DNA of 41,395 nucleotides from Streptomyces ureilyticus (GCF_011045025.1 NZ_JAAKZX010000074.1:1-41395), one strand, 5' to 3'; numbered from the stretch's first letter, positions 31,564-40,700 are shown. Made by a program: numbers and translations. The notes: generated by a model not told the origin, from the letters alone.

Positions 31564-32487
31564 ATGGAGCATGAGGTGTTCGTTCCGGTTCCCGTCGAAC
31601 GTCTCCGGGAAGCGCTCGCCGATCCCGCGCGGGTGGCCCGGGCGGTGCCCGGGCTTCAGCAGGACGCGGGAACGGAGCCCGTCTCCGGACGCCTGAAGGT
31701 ACGCGTCGGCAGTCACAGCATCACCTACCGCGGAACGCTCCGGGTCGCCGGACAGGACGACGGTTCGTACGCCGTCGAAGGCGACGCCGCCGAAGCCCGC
31801 GGGAGCGGCTCGGTGAAACTCGCCCTCACGTTGTCGCTCCGCTCGGCTGAGGGGGGCTCGGTGCTGGCCTTCGGGGGGACGGCTTCGGGGGACGGGCGGG
31901 TTACTGAGCTGGCGTCGGATGCGGTGGCTTCGGCGGGTGCGCGGTTGCTGAGCCGGTTCGCGGAGAACTTGGCGGAGGCCTCTGGCGGTTCGGCGGAGGC
32001 TTTTGGTGAGGCTTCTGCTGAGCCGGAGGCAGTTGGTGAGGCCGAGGGTGCTGGTGAGGCGGAGGCGGTGTCCGACTCTGCCGGTCCGGACGCGGCCGCC
32101 GAGCCGAGTTCCGGCTCCGACTCGGCGATCGCGCCGCCCGAAGGCGCCCGGGACGGCGAGGCCGTGGCTGCCGAGGAACCCTCCGTCTACGAGACGGAGG
32201 TTCCGCCGCCCTCGCTCGCTCCGTTCGCCGAGGACGACTTCGAGGGCGGGTTCGAGGAGGAGGACGAGGACGGGGAGCCTCCGGCCGAGGCCGCGCATGC
32301 TCGGCGGACGATGATCGGGCGGAGCGCGGAGGAGGTCGATCACGCGCCGCCGCGTGGGCGGTATGCGCCGGTGCCGGCGCCCGAGGCCGTGTCCGGCAGC
32401 GCGGCCTTGCGCTGGGCCGCGCCGGCTGCCGCGATCGTCGTGGCCTCGGCCATCGTGGTGGGGCGCCTGCTTCGCCGGCGACGCTAG
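31564..32487 (+). CDS. SRPBCC (CoxG-like) protein with C-terminal membrane anchor
   Basis: A 307-aa protein. Residues 1-145 form a SRPBCC/carbon-monoxide-dehydrogenase-subunit-G-type fold (EHEVFVPVPVERLREALADP, VSGRLKVRVGSHSITYRGTL). A disordered, Glu/Ala/Ser-rich acidic region follows (about 145-260). The C-terminus, AAAIVVASAIVVGRLLRRRR, is one membrane helix with a positive end. It may bind a hydrophobic ligand at the inner face of the membrane; no partner CO-dehydrogenase genes are present. The acidic linker shows a shift in codon use, with many GAG/GCG/GGT repeats. ATG 31564 is chosen as the domain start; it lies 57 nt after the previous gene. Confidence 0.88.
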   Translation: MEHEVFVPVPVERLREALADPARVARAVPGLQQDAGTEPVSGRLKVRVGSHSITYRGTLRVAGQDDGSYAVEGDAAEARGSGSVKLALTLSLRSAEGGSVLAFGGTASGDGRVTELASDAVASAGARLLSRFAENLAEASGGSAEAFGEASAEPEAVGEAEGAGEAEAVSDSAGPDAAAEPSSGSDSAIAPPEGARDGEAVAAEEPSVYETEVPPPSLAPFAEDDFEGGFEEEDEDGEPPAEAAHARRTMIGRSAEEVDHAPPRGRYAPVPAPEAVSGSAALRWAAPAAAIVVASAIVVGRLLRRRR

Positions 32488-32580
32488 CCGCTCCGCGGGG
32501 CTCGCTGGGTACTCGGTTCACCCGGGCGTCGGGGTGGGCGTCCCGGCGGCTTCTTTCCCCAGCCCCGCCCCTTCCCGAAA

Positions 32581-32599
32581 CTGGGGGCTGCGCCCCCAG
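32581..32599. terminator. Hairpin terminator in the 3' repeat module
   Basis: CTGGGGGC and GCCCCCAG pair around TGC. It lies 93 nt after the SRPBCC stop, inside repeat module copy 3. Confidence 0.6.
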
Positions 32600-32671
32600 G
32601 CCCTCCATAGGGGTGGGATGACCGGTCATGTCTCGGCCGCGGGCCCGTAGTGGCTGGTCGCGCAGTTCCCC

Positions 32672-32767
32672 GCGCCCGCGCGGCGGAGCCGCAAACCGAT
32701 GCAGCCCCGCGCGCCTAGAGGGGCGCTGGTTGCGCCCGCGCGGTGGAGCCGCAAACCGATGCAGCCC
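32672..32767. repeat. Tandem 36-bp direct repeat, 60-bp period
   Basis: The 36 bases at 32672-32707 are repeated at 32732-32767 with one C/T difference. Both contain GGAGCCGCAAACCGATGCAG. The repeat lies inside the composite module. Confidence 0.85.
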
Positions 32768-32801
32768 TGCGGCCCCTTACGGGACGCACCACGCACGCCC
32801 C

Positions 32802-34298
32802 TCACGTGCCGGACTTGCCGGAACCCCTCTCCAGCGGCGGAGCCGTAACGCTCCCGTGGGTCTTGCACTCGGGCCGTCGGCAATCCGGCGCCGGTCGCCG
32901 CACCGCCGTGAAGGCGACAATCCCGCCCACCAGCACGACCGCGGCGCACAACGGCATCGCCCGCGTGAACGCATCGTCGAATGCGGCAGGCGAGCGATAC
33001 GCCTCCGCCCCCATCCCCGCGGCCAGCGGCAACGCCGCGACCGCTATCAGGCCCGCCGCGCGGGCCGCCGCGTTGTTGATGCCGCTGGCCAGGCCCGCGC
33101 GGGAGGCGTCAACCGAGGCCAGTACCGTCGCCGTCAGTGGTGCGACCAGGGTGACCATGCCGAGGCCCAGCACCAGCAGCGCGGGCAGGACGTCCATGAC
33201 GTACGACGCGTCCGTGCCCACCCGCAGCATCAGCAGCATCCCCGCCGCGCACAGCAGCGGGCCCACCGTGAGCGGAATGCGCGGGCCGATGCGACGGCCC
33301 AGGTCCCCGGCGCGGGCCGACAGGAGCAGCATCAGGACGGTGATGGGCAGCAGTGCCGTACCGGCGCCGAGCGCCGAGTAGCCGGAGACGACCTGCAACT
33401 GGAGCGCTGCGAGGAAGAAGAAACCGCCGAAGGCCGCGTACACACACAGGGTCACCAGATTGACCGCCGTGAACTGGCGGGACGCGAAGATGTCGAGCGG
33501 CATCATCGGATCGTCCCGCTTCCGCTCGACGTACACGAAGGCGATGCCCGCCACGACCCCCGCGGCAGCCGTCCCGGTGACGATCAGCGTGCCGCTGGCG
33601 GCCTCGATCAGGGCGTACGTCACCAGGGCGAGGGCGAGCGCGCCGAGGGCCGCGCCGAGTACGTCGAATCCGCGCGCGTGCTTCCGCCCGTCCTTCGACT
33701 CCGGTACGTGGCGCAGGGCGATCGGCGCACACAGCAGCGCGAGGGGGACGTTGAGCAGGAACACCCAGCGCCAGCCGGGGCCGTCCACCAGCCAGCCGCC
33801 GACGAAGGGGCCGACCGCGGCGCCGACGCCGCCGAACCCCGACCACAGCCCCACGGCCTTGCCCCGGTCGTCGGGGTGGAAGGAGGCCTGGATGAGGGAG
33901 AGCGAGCCGGGGGTGAGCAGCGCGCCGCCGATGCCCTGAAGGGCGCGGGCCGCGACGAGCGCGGGGGCGTTCGGCGCGATGCCGCACAGCAGCGACGCCA
34001 CCGCGAACCAGATCACGCCGATGACGAAGATCTTCCGGCGCCCGAAGCGGTCGCCGAGGGCGCCGCCGAGGAGGATCAGGCCCGCGAGGGTGACCGTGTA
34101 CGCGTTGACGGTCCACTGGAGGGCGGCGAGATCGGCGTCGAGGTCGCGGCCGATGCGCGGCAGCGCGACGTTCACGACCGTCGAGTCCAGCAACGCCATG
34201 CTCGAACCGAGCACCGTGGTCAGCAGGATCCATCTCCCCGCGGGGGTGCCGATCCTGACGCCTGTGTCCTGCTGGTTCTCCTCGGGAGGGGCAGCCAT
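32802..34298 (-). CDS. MFS drug-resistance-type transporter (DHA2, 14-TMS)
   Basis: A 498-aa proton-driven exporter. The usual DHA2 signatures are visible: LLTTVLGSSMALLDSTVVNV in helix 1, LQWTVNAYTVTLAGLILLGG and motif A GDRFGRRK after helix 2, LQGIGGALLTPGSLSLI, and motif C VGPFVGGWLVDGPGWRWVF. Substrate not predictable. The start ATG 34298 (AAPPEENQQD) is preferred over 34331 because the longer version overlaps the terminator hairpin at 34315-34346. No strong ribosome-binding site is seen. The C-terminus has a charged tail with two Cys (PDCRRPECK). It lies downstream of fba but is separated from it by a hairpin. Confidence 0.93.
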   Translation of the reverse strand: MAAPPEENQQDTGVRIGTPAGRWILLTTVLGSSMALLDSTVVNVALPRIGRDLDADLAALQWTVNAYTVTLAGLILLGGALGDRFGRRKIFVIGVIWFAVASLLCGIAPNAPALVAARALQGIGGALLTPGSLSLIQASFHPDDRGKAVGLWSGFGGVGAAVGPFVGGWLVDGPGWRWVFLLNVPLALLCAPIALRHVPESKDGRKHARGFDVLGAALGALALALVTYALIEAASGTLIVTGTAAAGVVAGIAFVYVERKRDDPMMPLDIFASRQFTAVNLVTLCVYAAFGGFFFLAALQLQVVSGYSALGAGTALLPITVLMLLLSARAGDLGRRIGPRIPLTVGPLLCAAGMLLMLRVGTDASYVMDVLPALLVLGLGMVTLVAPLTATVLASVDASRAGLASGINNAAARAAGLIAVAALPLAAGMGAEAYRSPAAFDDAFTRAMPLCAAVVLVGGIVAFTAVRRPAPDCRRPECKTHGSVTAPPLERGSGKSGT

Positions 34299-34314
34299 AA
34301 CCGGAGCATACGGA

Positions 34315-34346
34315 ACGGTCCGGCACCCCACAGGGTCCCGGACCGT
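34315..34346 (-). terminator. Terminator downstream of the aldolase gene
   Basis: ACGGTCCGG (34315-34323) pairs with CCGGACCGT (34338-34346), 9 bp, with a 14-nt loop, between the fba 3' end and the MFS start on the minus strand. Confidence 0.7.
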
Positions 34347-34360
34347 CCGAAAAGTACGCC

Positions 34361-34420
34361 CTACTTGATCAACGGGCGCCTTACTTGGTCGACGCGCGCT
34401 TTACTTGATCTTCGTGCCGG
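34361..34420 (-). repeat. 20-bp tandem repeat of the fba stop-codon region
   Basis: Three units with exact 20-bp period start at 34361, 34381 and 34401. All contain TACTTGATC or TACTTGGTC. The unit at 34401 is the real end of fba (codons for ACC-AAG-ATC-AAG-TAA on the minus strand). The two downstream units are diverged copies that again read ...CAAGTAA and ...CAAGTAG. Confidence 0.8.
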
Positions 34421-35423
34421 TCGACCGGAGGTTCTGGCAGGCCTCCAGGACACGCGCGGCCATGGACGCCTCGGCGGCCTTGCCCCACGTCCGCGGGTCG
34501 TACAGCTTCTTGGAGCCGACCTCGCCGTCGACCTTCAGGACGCCGTCGTAGTTCTTGAACATGTGGTCGACGACGGGACGCGTGAAGGCGTACTGCGTAT
34601 CCGTGTCGATGTTCATCTTGACGACGCCGTTCTCCAGCGCGGTCGCGATCTCCTGCGCCGTGGAACCGGAGCCGCCGTGGAAGACGAAGTCGAACGGGGC
34701 GGCCTTGCCGTACTTGGCGCCGACGCCCTCGTTCAGCTCCTTGAGCAGCTCGGGGCGGAGCACGACGTTGCCCGGCTTGTACACGCCGTGCACATTGCCG
34801 AACGACGCGGCCAGCAAGTAGCGGCCCTTCTCGCCCAGGCCGAGCGCCTCGGCCGTACGGATCGCGTCGTCGACCGTCGTGTACAGCGAGTCGTTGATCT
34901 CGTGCGAGACGCCGTCCTCCTCGCCGCCCGTCGGGGTGATCTCCACCTCGAGGATGATCTTCGCGGCGCGGGCGCGCTCCAGGAGCTCCTGGCCGATCGT
35001 GAGGTTGTCGGCGAGGGTCTCCGCCGAGCCGTCCCACATGTGGGACTGGAACAGCGGGTTCTCGCCGCGCGCCACGCGCTCCTCGGAGACGGCCAGCAGC
35101 GGGCGTACGTACCCGTCGAGCTTGTCCTTCGGGCAGTGGTCCGTGTGCAGGGCGACCGTGATGTCGTACTTCTTGGCGACGATGTGCGCGAACTCGGCCA
35201 GCGCGACCGCGCCGGTGACCATGTCCTTGCTGTGCTGGCCGCCCAGGAACTCCGCACCACCGGTGGACATCTGGATGATGCCGTCGCTCTCGGCCTCCGC
35301 GAAGCCGCGCAGCGCAGCGTGCAGGGTCTGCGACGAGGTCACGTTGATGGCCGGGTAGGCGAACTTGCCTGCCTTTGCCCGGTCGAGCATCTCGTTGTAG
35401 ACCTCGGGGGTTGCGATGGCCAT
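34401..35423 (-). CDS. fbaA: Class II fructose-bisphosphate aldolase
   Basis: A 340-aa zinc-dependent aldolase that interconverts fructose 1,6-bisphosphate with dihydroxyacetone phosphate and glyceraldehyde 3-phosphate. Class II signs are ITVALHTDHCPKDKLDGYVR (catalytic Asp and zinc His, about residues 92-111), GGEEDGVSHEI, ASFGNVHGVYKPGNVVL, DFVFHGGSGST and KMNIDTDTQYAFTRPV. The start is ATG 35423 with AAGGAG upstream. Length is typical of actinobacterial enzymes. It is essential for glycolysis/gluconeogenesis. It lies 240 bp downstream of pyrE on the same strand; that gap contains DnaA-box-like sites, so it probably has its own promoter. The stop region is tandemly repeated. Confidence 0.97.
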   Translation of the reverse strand: MAIATPEVYNEMLDRAKAGKFAYPAINVTSSQTLHAALRGFAEAESDGIIQMSTGGAEFLGGQHSKDMVTGAVALAEFAHIVAKKYDITVALHTDHCPKDKLDGYVRPLLAVSEERVARGENPLFQSHMWDGSAETLADNLTIGQELLERARAAKIILEVEITPTGGEEDGVSHEINDSLYTTVDDAIRTAEALGLGEKGRYLLAASFGNVHGVYKPGNVVLRPELLKELNEGVGAKYGKAAPFDFVFHGGSGSTAQEIATALENGVVKMNIDTDTQYAFTRPVVDHMFKNYDGVLKVDGEVGSKKLYDPRTWGKAAEASMAARVLEACQNLRSTGTKIK

Positions 35424-35543
35424 TGTCCGCTCCTTGTATGTGCGGGTGGGGTTCTGCTTTACAGCCCTGACCTAGGGGGCGACGTCATCGTCGTCCCCAT
35501 CTTTCCAGAATTGGCCGGATGATCCAGCCACGCCGCCCGAGCC

Positions 35544-35552
35544 TGTGGACAA
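35544..35552 (-). promoter_or_regulatory. DnaA-box match 1
   Basis: TGTGGACAA on the plus strand is TTGTCCACA on the minus strand, the preferred Streptomyces DnaA box. It sits inside the 16-bp direct repeat CCTGTGGACAACTCCC. Confidence 0.55.
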
Positions 35553-35576
35553 CTCCCGTACCGGGCCGCGGGCCCC

Positions 35577-35585
35577 TGTGGACAA
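35577..35585 (-). promoter_or_regulatory. DnaA-box match 2
   Basis: A second perfect TTGTCCACA in the same orientation, 33 bp from the first, about three helical turns. It belongs to the second copy of the 16-bp repeat (35575-35590). Confidence 0.55.
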
Positions 35586-35607
35586 CTCCCCGTGAGCGCC
35601 TCTCAGT

Positions 35608-35677
35608 TCAGTCCGGACCCGTCAGTCTGGACCCGTCAGTCCAGGCCCATCAGTCCGGACCCGTCAGTCCAGGCCCA
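35608..35677 (-). repeat. 14-bp tandem repeat of the pyrE stop-codon region
   Basis: Five consecutive 14-bp units start at 35608, 35622, 35636, 35650 and 35664, of the types TCAGTCCGGACCCG and TCAGTCCAGGCCCA. The last unit is the true pyrE end (LGLD-stop on the minus strand). Each unit carries a GGACTGA or AGACTGA, so each repeats the stop codon. Confidence 0.85.
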
Positions 35678-36212
35678 GTTCGTCCTTCGAGTACGCGAAG
35701 AGGTAGGGCACCCCGGCGCCGTCCTGGATCTTCTCGGCGGCGCCCGTGGCCCGGTCGACGATCGTCGCTACGGCGACCACCTCGGCCCCGGCCTCCCGTA
35801 CCGCCTCGACGGCGGTCAGCGGGGAGCCGCCGGTGGTGGAGGTGTCCTCGACGACCAGCACCCGGCGGCCCTTGATGTCCGGTCCCTCGACGCGGCGTTG
35901 CAGGCCGTGCGCCTTGGCGGCCTTGCGGACGACGAACGCGTCGAGCCGCCGCCCGCGCGCGGCGGCCGCGTGCAGCATCGACGCGGCCACCGGGTCGGCG
36001 CCCATGGTGAGCCCGCCCACGGCGTCGTATTCGAGCCCGTCCGTCAGGTCGAGGAGGACCTGGCCGACGAGCGGGGCGGCCTCGCCGTCGAGGGTGACGC
36101 GGCGCAGGTCCACGTAGTAGTCGGCCTCCAGACCCGAGGAGAGGGTCACCTTGCCGTGCACCACGGCCTTGTCCTTGATCTGCTGCAGCAGCGTGCCGCG
36201 TACGTCCGTCAT
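35664..36212 (-). CDS. pyrE: Orotate phosphoribosyltransferase
   Basis: A 182-aa enzyme of de novo pyrimidine synthesis: orotate plus PRPP to OMP. The PRPP-binding motif VLVVEDTSTTGGSPLTAV is at about residues 117-134. Other family blocks are KVTLSSGLEADYYVDLRRVT, GGLTMGADPVAASM and DAFVVRKAAKAHGLQRRVEG. ATG 36212 gives the usual start TDVRGTLLQQI; a start 27 nt upstream lacks support. The 3' end is followed by four extra copies of its last 14 bases. The upstream aldose-epimerase-like gene ends 46 nt away on the same strand, so they may share a transcript. Confidence 0.96.
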   Translation of the reverse strand: MTDVRGTLLQQIKDKAVVHGKVTLSSGLEADYYVDLRRVTLDGEAAPLVGQVLLDLTDGLEYDAVGGLTMGADPVAASMLHAAAARGRRLDAFVVRKAAKAHGLQRRVEGPDIKGRRVLVVEDTSTTGGSPLTAVEAVREAGAEVVAVATIVDRATGAAEKIQDGAGVPYLFAYSKDELGLD

Positions 36213-36258
36213 GCTCGCCAGCTTAGAGCCGCCCGCCACCAGGTCCAGATGCCCTGGC

Positions 36259-37047
36259 TCAGAGCCGTCGCCAGGACCACGTGGTCGTGGCTTCCAGGGG
36301 CTCGATCGGGGTGACCAGCCGGGGCAGGGTGTTGAGCCCGTTGGGCGGACCGGTCTGCGGCTCCACGCACACGGCCGCCTCCTGCTCGTCGTACACGACG
36401 ACCCACTCCTCGCGGCTGGCCACCTTGAGCTCCAGCTGTCCCGGCCAGGTCAGGGTCACGTCGACGCCGCCGGGCATCCCGAAGCAGTCGTCCCACGGCC
36501 CCGGTTTCGGGTCGAGCCGCCGCCCCGTGGGCAGATGGTCGTCGCCACGCTCCTCCTGCCAGGCGGCCGAGAAGTCGATGCGTACGTCGTCACCGCCGAG
36601 GTTCCGGTTGAACCACGGGTGCCAGCCGATCTGCGCCGGAAAGGAGTCGTCGTACGTCTCCACGGACATGGTCAGCGTCAGCGCGTCCTCGGCCAGCGAG
36701 AAGACCTGCGTGACGCGGCCCGCGTACGGCCAGGGTTCGACGAGGTCGTACGTGATGACGGCCTCGTTCGCGCTCGTACGCGCCGTCCGCCAGGCTCCGT
36801 CGCGGGTGGTGCCGTGGATGGCGTGCGGCGGGGAGTTGAGGGGCAGTTGATGCACGGTGGCCCCGTTGAGGAACCGCCCGTCCCTCAGGCGCCCACACCA
36901 GGGCACCATCGGAAAGCTCCCGAACTTCCCACCCTGGCGCAGCAGTTCAAGCCCGCCGACCCGCAGCCCACCGACCCGCCCGCCGTTCCCCGGCCGCACG
37001 GTCACCTCCGCGTCGCCCGCGGTCAGCGTGATGTCTTCGTTATGCAC
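36259..37047 (-). CDS. Aldose 1-epimerase family protein
   Basis: A 262-aa galactose-mutarotase-like beta-sandwich protein. Features are GRVGGLRVGGLELL, FPMVPWCGRLRDGRFLNGA, HAIHGTTRDGAW (catalytic His region), QIGWHPWFNR (second conserved His), and near the C-terminus VCVEPQTGPPNGLN with the likely catalytic Glu. It may interconvert sugar anomers or act on a phosphorylated sugar; substrate not known. The GTG start at 37047 lacks a clear ribosome-binding site. The gene starts beside the repeat module at 37093-37315. Confidence 0.9.
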   Translation of the reverse strand: MHNEDITLTAGDAEVTVRPGNGGRVGGLRVGGLELLRQGGKFGSFPMVPWCGRLRDGRFLNGATVHQLPLNSPPHAIHGTTRDGAWRTARTSANEAVITYDLVEPWPYAGRVTQVFSLAEDALTLTMSVETYDDSFPAQIGWHPWFNRNLGGDDVRIDFSAAWQEERGDDHLPTGRRLDPKPGPWDDCFGMPGGVDVTLTWPGQLELKVASREEWVVVYDEQEAAVCVEPQTGPPNGLNTLPRLVTPIEPLEATTTWSWRRL

Positions 37048-37092
37048 GGCATGACCCTACTGGTCGGACGATCTGCGGGCGCGGGCGAGGGG

Positions 37093-37315
37093 GCGCCCCG
37101 TAAGGGGCGCGGGCCTGTGTCACTTTGCGGCTCCGCCGCGTGGGCGCGACCAGCCATTACGGGCCCGCGGCCGAGACGCAACCTGTCCCCCACCCCCTTA
37201 TGGGGGGCCTGGGGGCGCAGCCCTCCCACGCGGCGGAGCCGCACATTGATACAGCCGGGAAGGGGCGGGGCTGGGGAAAGAAGCCCCCGCGACACCCACC
37301 CCGACGCCGGGTAAC
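37093..37315 (+). repeat. Composite intergenic repeat module, copy 4
   Basis: The hairpin GCGCCCC-GTAA-GGGGCGC (37093-37110) is followed by TGCGGCTCCGCC, GCGCGACCAGCC, a GGGGGCCTGGGGGCGCAGCC stretch, GGCGGAGCCGCA and CGGGGCTGGGGAAAGAAGCC. In order and sequence it mirrors the reverse complement of 32517-32790. It fills the whole gap between two minus-strand genes. Confidence 0.7.
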
Positions 37316-37317
37316 TG

Positions 37318-37737
37318 TTACCGCTTGAGCGCCGCGTAGGCCTCGGCGCTGCTGTCCTGCAGAAACTGCCAGCACCGTTCCGCCTCGTCCTTCTCGCCGA
37401 CCGAGTCGGCCGCGCGAGCGAGCGCAGCAAGGCACCGCAGGAAGCCGCGGTTCGCGCGATGGTCCCAGGGAATGGGCCCATGCCCCTTCCACCCGGACCG
37501 GCGCAGCTGGTCGAGCCCGCGGTGGTAACCGGTGCGTGCGTACGCGTACGACTCCACCACGCGCCCCGCCTCAAAGGCGTCGTCGGCGAGCATGGCCCAG
37601 GCCAGCGAGAACGTGGGGTGCTTCGCCGCGACCTCGGCCGGTGCGAGGGACTCCTCGCCCAGCATGCGGTACGCGTCTTCGTTCTCCGGCAGGTGCGTGG
37701 GGTCAGGGCCGCCGAGCAGGTTCTTGTGAGTCGTCAT
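37318..37737 (-). CDS. DUF3151 family protein
   Basis: A 139-aa cytoplasmic protein of the actinobacterial DUF3151 family. Motifs are KNLLGGPDPTHLPENEDAYR, FSLAWAMLADDAFEAGRVVE, YAYARTGYHRGLDQLRRSGW, HRANRGFLRCLAALARAADS and AERCWQFLQDSS; the pattern suggests TPR-like helices. No function is known. ATG 37737 is chosen since the conserved start is TTHKNLLGG. The gene overlaps the 3' end of the large fusion gene by 35 bp, on the same strand. Confidence 0.92.
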   Translation of the reverse strand: MTTHKNLLGGPDPTHLPENEDAYRMLGEESLAPAEVAAKHPTFSLAWAMLADDAFEAGRVVESYAYARTGYHRGLDQLRRSGWKGHGPIPWDHRANRGFLRCLAALARAADSVGEKDEAERCWQFLQDSSAEAYAALKR

Positions 37738-40700
37738 GCGAGCAGTCTGCCACTTTGCGGTCAGGCGTTCGGGCACTCGACGATCCGCCGGATGACGAGG
37801 GCCCGGAGGCGGCGATCGAGGCCTTGTTCGGCGGCTCCGGTGGTTTCGTGGGCCACGGGTGCGGCCGCTTCCGGGAAGCGAGATCCTCGGCCCAGCCGAC
37901 CGTCAGGATCGCCGCGGCGAGCAGCGGCCAGACCAGGAGGAACAGCAACCAGTCCGAACCCAGCGGCAGATGCTGCTCCAGGAACGGCACCTGCCACATC
38001 CGGTCGGTCAGCGCCACGGCGAGGATCAGCGCGACCTCGTGCCACAGGTAGATCGTGACGGCACGGGCGTTGAAGAGCCGGACCAGTTTGTCGAGCCACG
38101 GCCATCGGGGCAGGGAGCGTGGCCTGAACCGCATGAGGAGGAGCACGAAGCCCAGCGACCACAGGGCCTGGCCGAGCGGGATCGAGCCCAGGTCGTAGCC
38201 CTGGTCCGTGGGGTGCGTGAACGTGAACCAGCCGCCGGCCGCCAGCAGCAGCGCCGAGCCCGCGCAGACGGTACGGGCCCGCAGCGCGTCCAGCGAACCG
38301 TTCTGGTGGGCGAAGCCGAGCAGCCAGCAGGCGCCGAAGACACCGAAGTCGGTGAGGGCCGAGCCGACCAGGACCGGCAGCTCCACCAGTTCGTACTGAC
38401 TGATCGCGGCCAGCGCCAGAAAGCCCCCGAGGAGCGGGAGCGGGGCGCGCCGCCAGGCCCACAGCAGGACGGGGGAGAGGAGCACGAACCAGAGGTAGGC
38501 CCGTACGTACCAGAGCGGCCCGGTCAGCTGCTCGCCCCACTCGCTGCCCGGCGGATCGCCCAGCGGTACCACCCACAGCAGCAGCCGCGGCAGCTCTACG
38601 GGGCTCCAGCCGCGCGCCAGCATCCAGCAGACCGCGACGGCGGCGAACACCCAGAACGGGATGAGCAGGCGCCGCATCCTGCCGCGGATCACGGACAGCG
38701 CGGGCCTGCTGAGTGAGCGCGCCATCAGCGAGCCCGCCAGCGCGAACATCACCCCGAGCGAGGGGAAGACGAGCGTCAGCCAGGCCCAGCCGAAGGTGTG
38801 GTAGGTGACGACGCGGATCAGGGCGAAGGAGCGGAGGAGGTCGAGGTAGCGGTCGCGTCCGGCGGGGCGGGCCGGAGGTGTGGACGGTGCCGTGTCCGCG
38901 GTCCGCTGGCCCGGGATGCTGCCGAGCGAGGCCGCCGAGCCGAGCGAAGTCGCCGACGCCGACGCCGGCCCGTCGTCGTCGCCCTTCGCCATGACGCGTG
39001 CGCCGACCTCCCCCGTCCTGCGCAGCTTCTGCCAGCGCAGCCGGCCGCCGCTGATCGCGGTGAGGCAGGCCTGGATGAGTACGAGGTACATCAACTGCCG
39101 GTAGACCAGCTGCTGGAAGGGGAGCGCCCACAGTTCCCGCAGCCGTTCGCCGTCGAGGCGGAAGGCGTACGCGGCGCAGGCGGCCTGGATGCCGAGCACC
39201 GTGCACCAGGCCAGGGCCGTACCCGCCGGGTCCATGAAGAAGAAGCCGTAGAGGGCGAAGAGGTCGATGAGCGGGGCGAGCAGTGGGGCCAGCACCATGA
39301 AGACGGTGACCAGCGGCAGCCCGACCCGGCCGAAACGCCCGGAGTGCCCGCTGTCGCGCAGTGCGCCGCGGTGCTTCCACATCGCCTGCATGGTGCCGTA
39401 CGACCACCGGTAGCGCTGGCGCCACAGCTCGCCGAGCGAACCCGGGGCCTCGGTGTGCGCGAGCGCCTTCTCCTCGTACACCACCTGCCAGCCCGCCCGG
39501 TGCAGGGCCATGGTGATGTCGGTGTCCTCGGCGAGCGTGTCGTCGCTCATCCGCCCGGCCTCCTCGAGCGCCACGCGGCGGAACCCGCCGATGGCGCCCG
39601 GGATGGTGGGCATGCAGCGCAGCAGGTCGTACATGCGGCGGTCGAGGTTGAAGCCCATCACGTACTCGATGTGCTGCCAGCGGCCGATCATGGTGGTGCG
39701 GTTGCCGACCTTGGCGTTGCCCGCGACCGCGCCGACGGCCGGATCGGCGAAGGGCTGCACCAGCTGCCGTACGGTGTCCGCTTCGAAGACCGTGTCGCCG
39801 TCCATCATCACGATCAGGTCGTGACGGGCGTGCGCGATCCCGGTGTTGAGGGCGGTGGCCTTGCCGCTGTTGAGCTGGGTGAGGACCGTGACGTTCGGCA
39901 GGTCGAGGGCGGCGGCGATCTCGGGGGTGCCGTCCGTCGAACCGTCGTCGACCACGATGATCTCGATGGGATGGTCGCTGGCGGCGAGGGAGCGCACGGT
40001 GTCGGCGATGCACTCGCTCTCGTTGTACGCGGGGATGATCACGCTCACCGGTTCGGTGACCGCCTTGCCGTCTCCCCAGGTGAAGTCCGCTCTGCGGCGG
40101 GCCCGGGCGTGGCGCCGGGCGAGGACGAGCATCGCCAGGAACCGGCCCAGCACCAGGACACCGACGACGGCGAGCAGACCGGCCATCGCGGGCAGCGCCC
40201 ACTCGGAGAGGACCACCGCGGCCACGAAGGCGCGCCCCTGCCACAGCTCGGTGCCGGACGCGGGCTGGTTCAGCGGGCCGGACCCGGCGGCGTCGGCGAC
40301 TGTGGTGAACCGGTAGCCGCGCGCCTTGAGTTGAGGGATCAGCCGGTCCAGGGCCTGGACGGTCTGGGAGCGGTCGCCGCCCGAGTCGTGCAGCAGGACG
40401 ATCGCCCCGTCGTCGCCCTTGGGCACGGCCGCGTCGACGATCTTGTCGGCCCCCGGCCGCTTCCAGTCCTCGGTGTCCCGGTCGATGAATGCGACGAGAT
40501 AGCCCTGCTCGCCGAGCCGCTCGACCACCGGCCAGGAGGCGTTGTCGAGAGCGTCGTTCTTCGAGGAGTACGGCGGCCGGAACAGCGAACTGTGGATCCC
40601 GGCCGCACCCGCCAGCGCGAGCTGCCCCTGGGCCATCTCGCGGTCGATGCCCGCCGCGTCCTTGTACGCGAGGTCGGGGTGCCCGAACGTGTGCAGCCCG

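Larger units (their letters stand above)
32517..32790 (-). repeat. Composite intergenic repeat module, copy 3 (reverse orientation)
   Basis: This 314-bp gap between convergent genes is filled by repeat parts: GGCTTCTTTCCCCAGCCCCG, the hairpin at 32581-32599, GGCTGGTCGCGCAGTTCCCC (reverse of copy 1) and GGCGGAGCCGC blocks. The same parts are seen in opposite orientation at 37093-37315. No coding potential. Confidence 0.7.

Noticed and set aside
35608..35677. CRISPR-like array at the pyrE end
   Set aside because: Units are 14 bp and directly adjacent with no spacers, and no cas gene is near.
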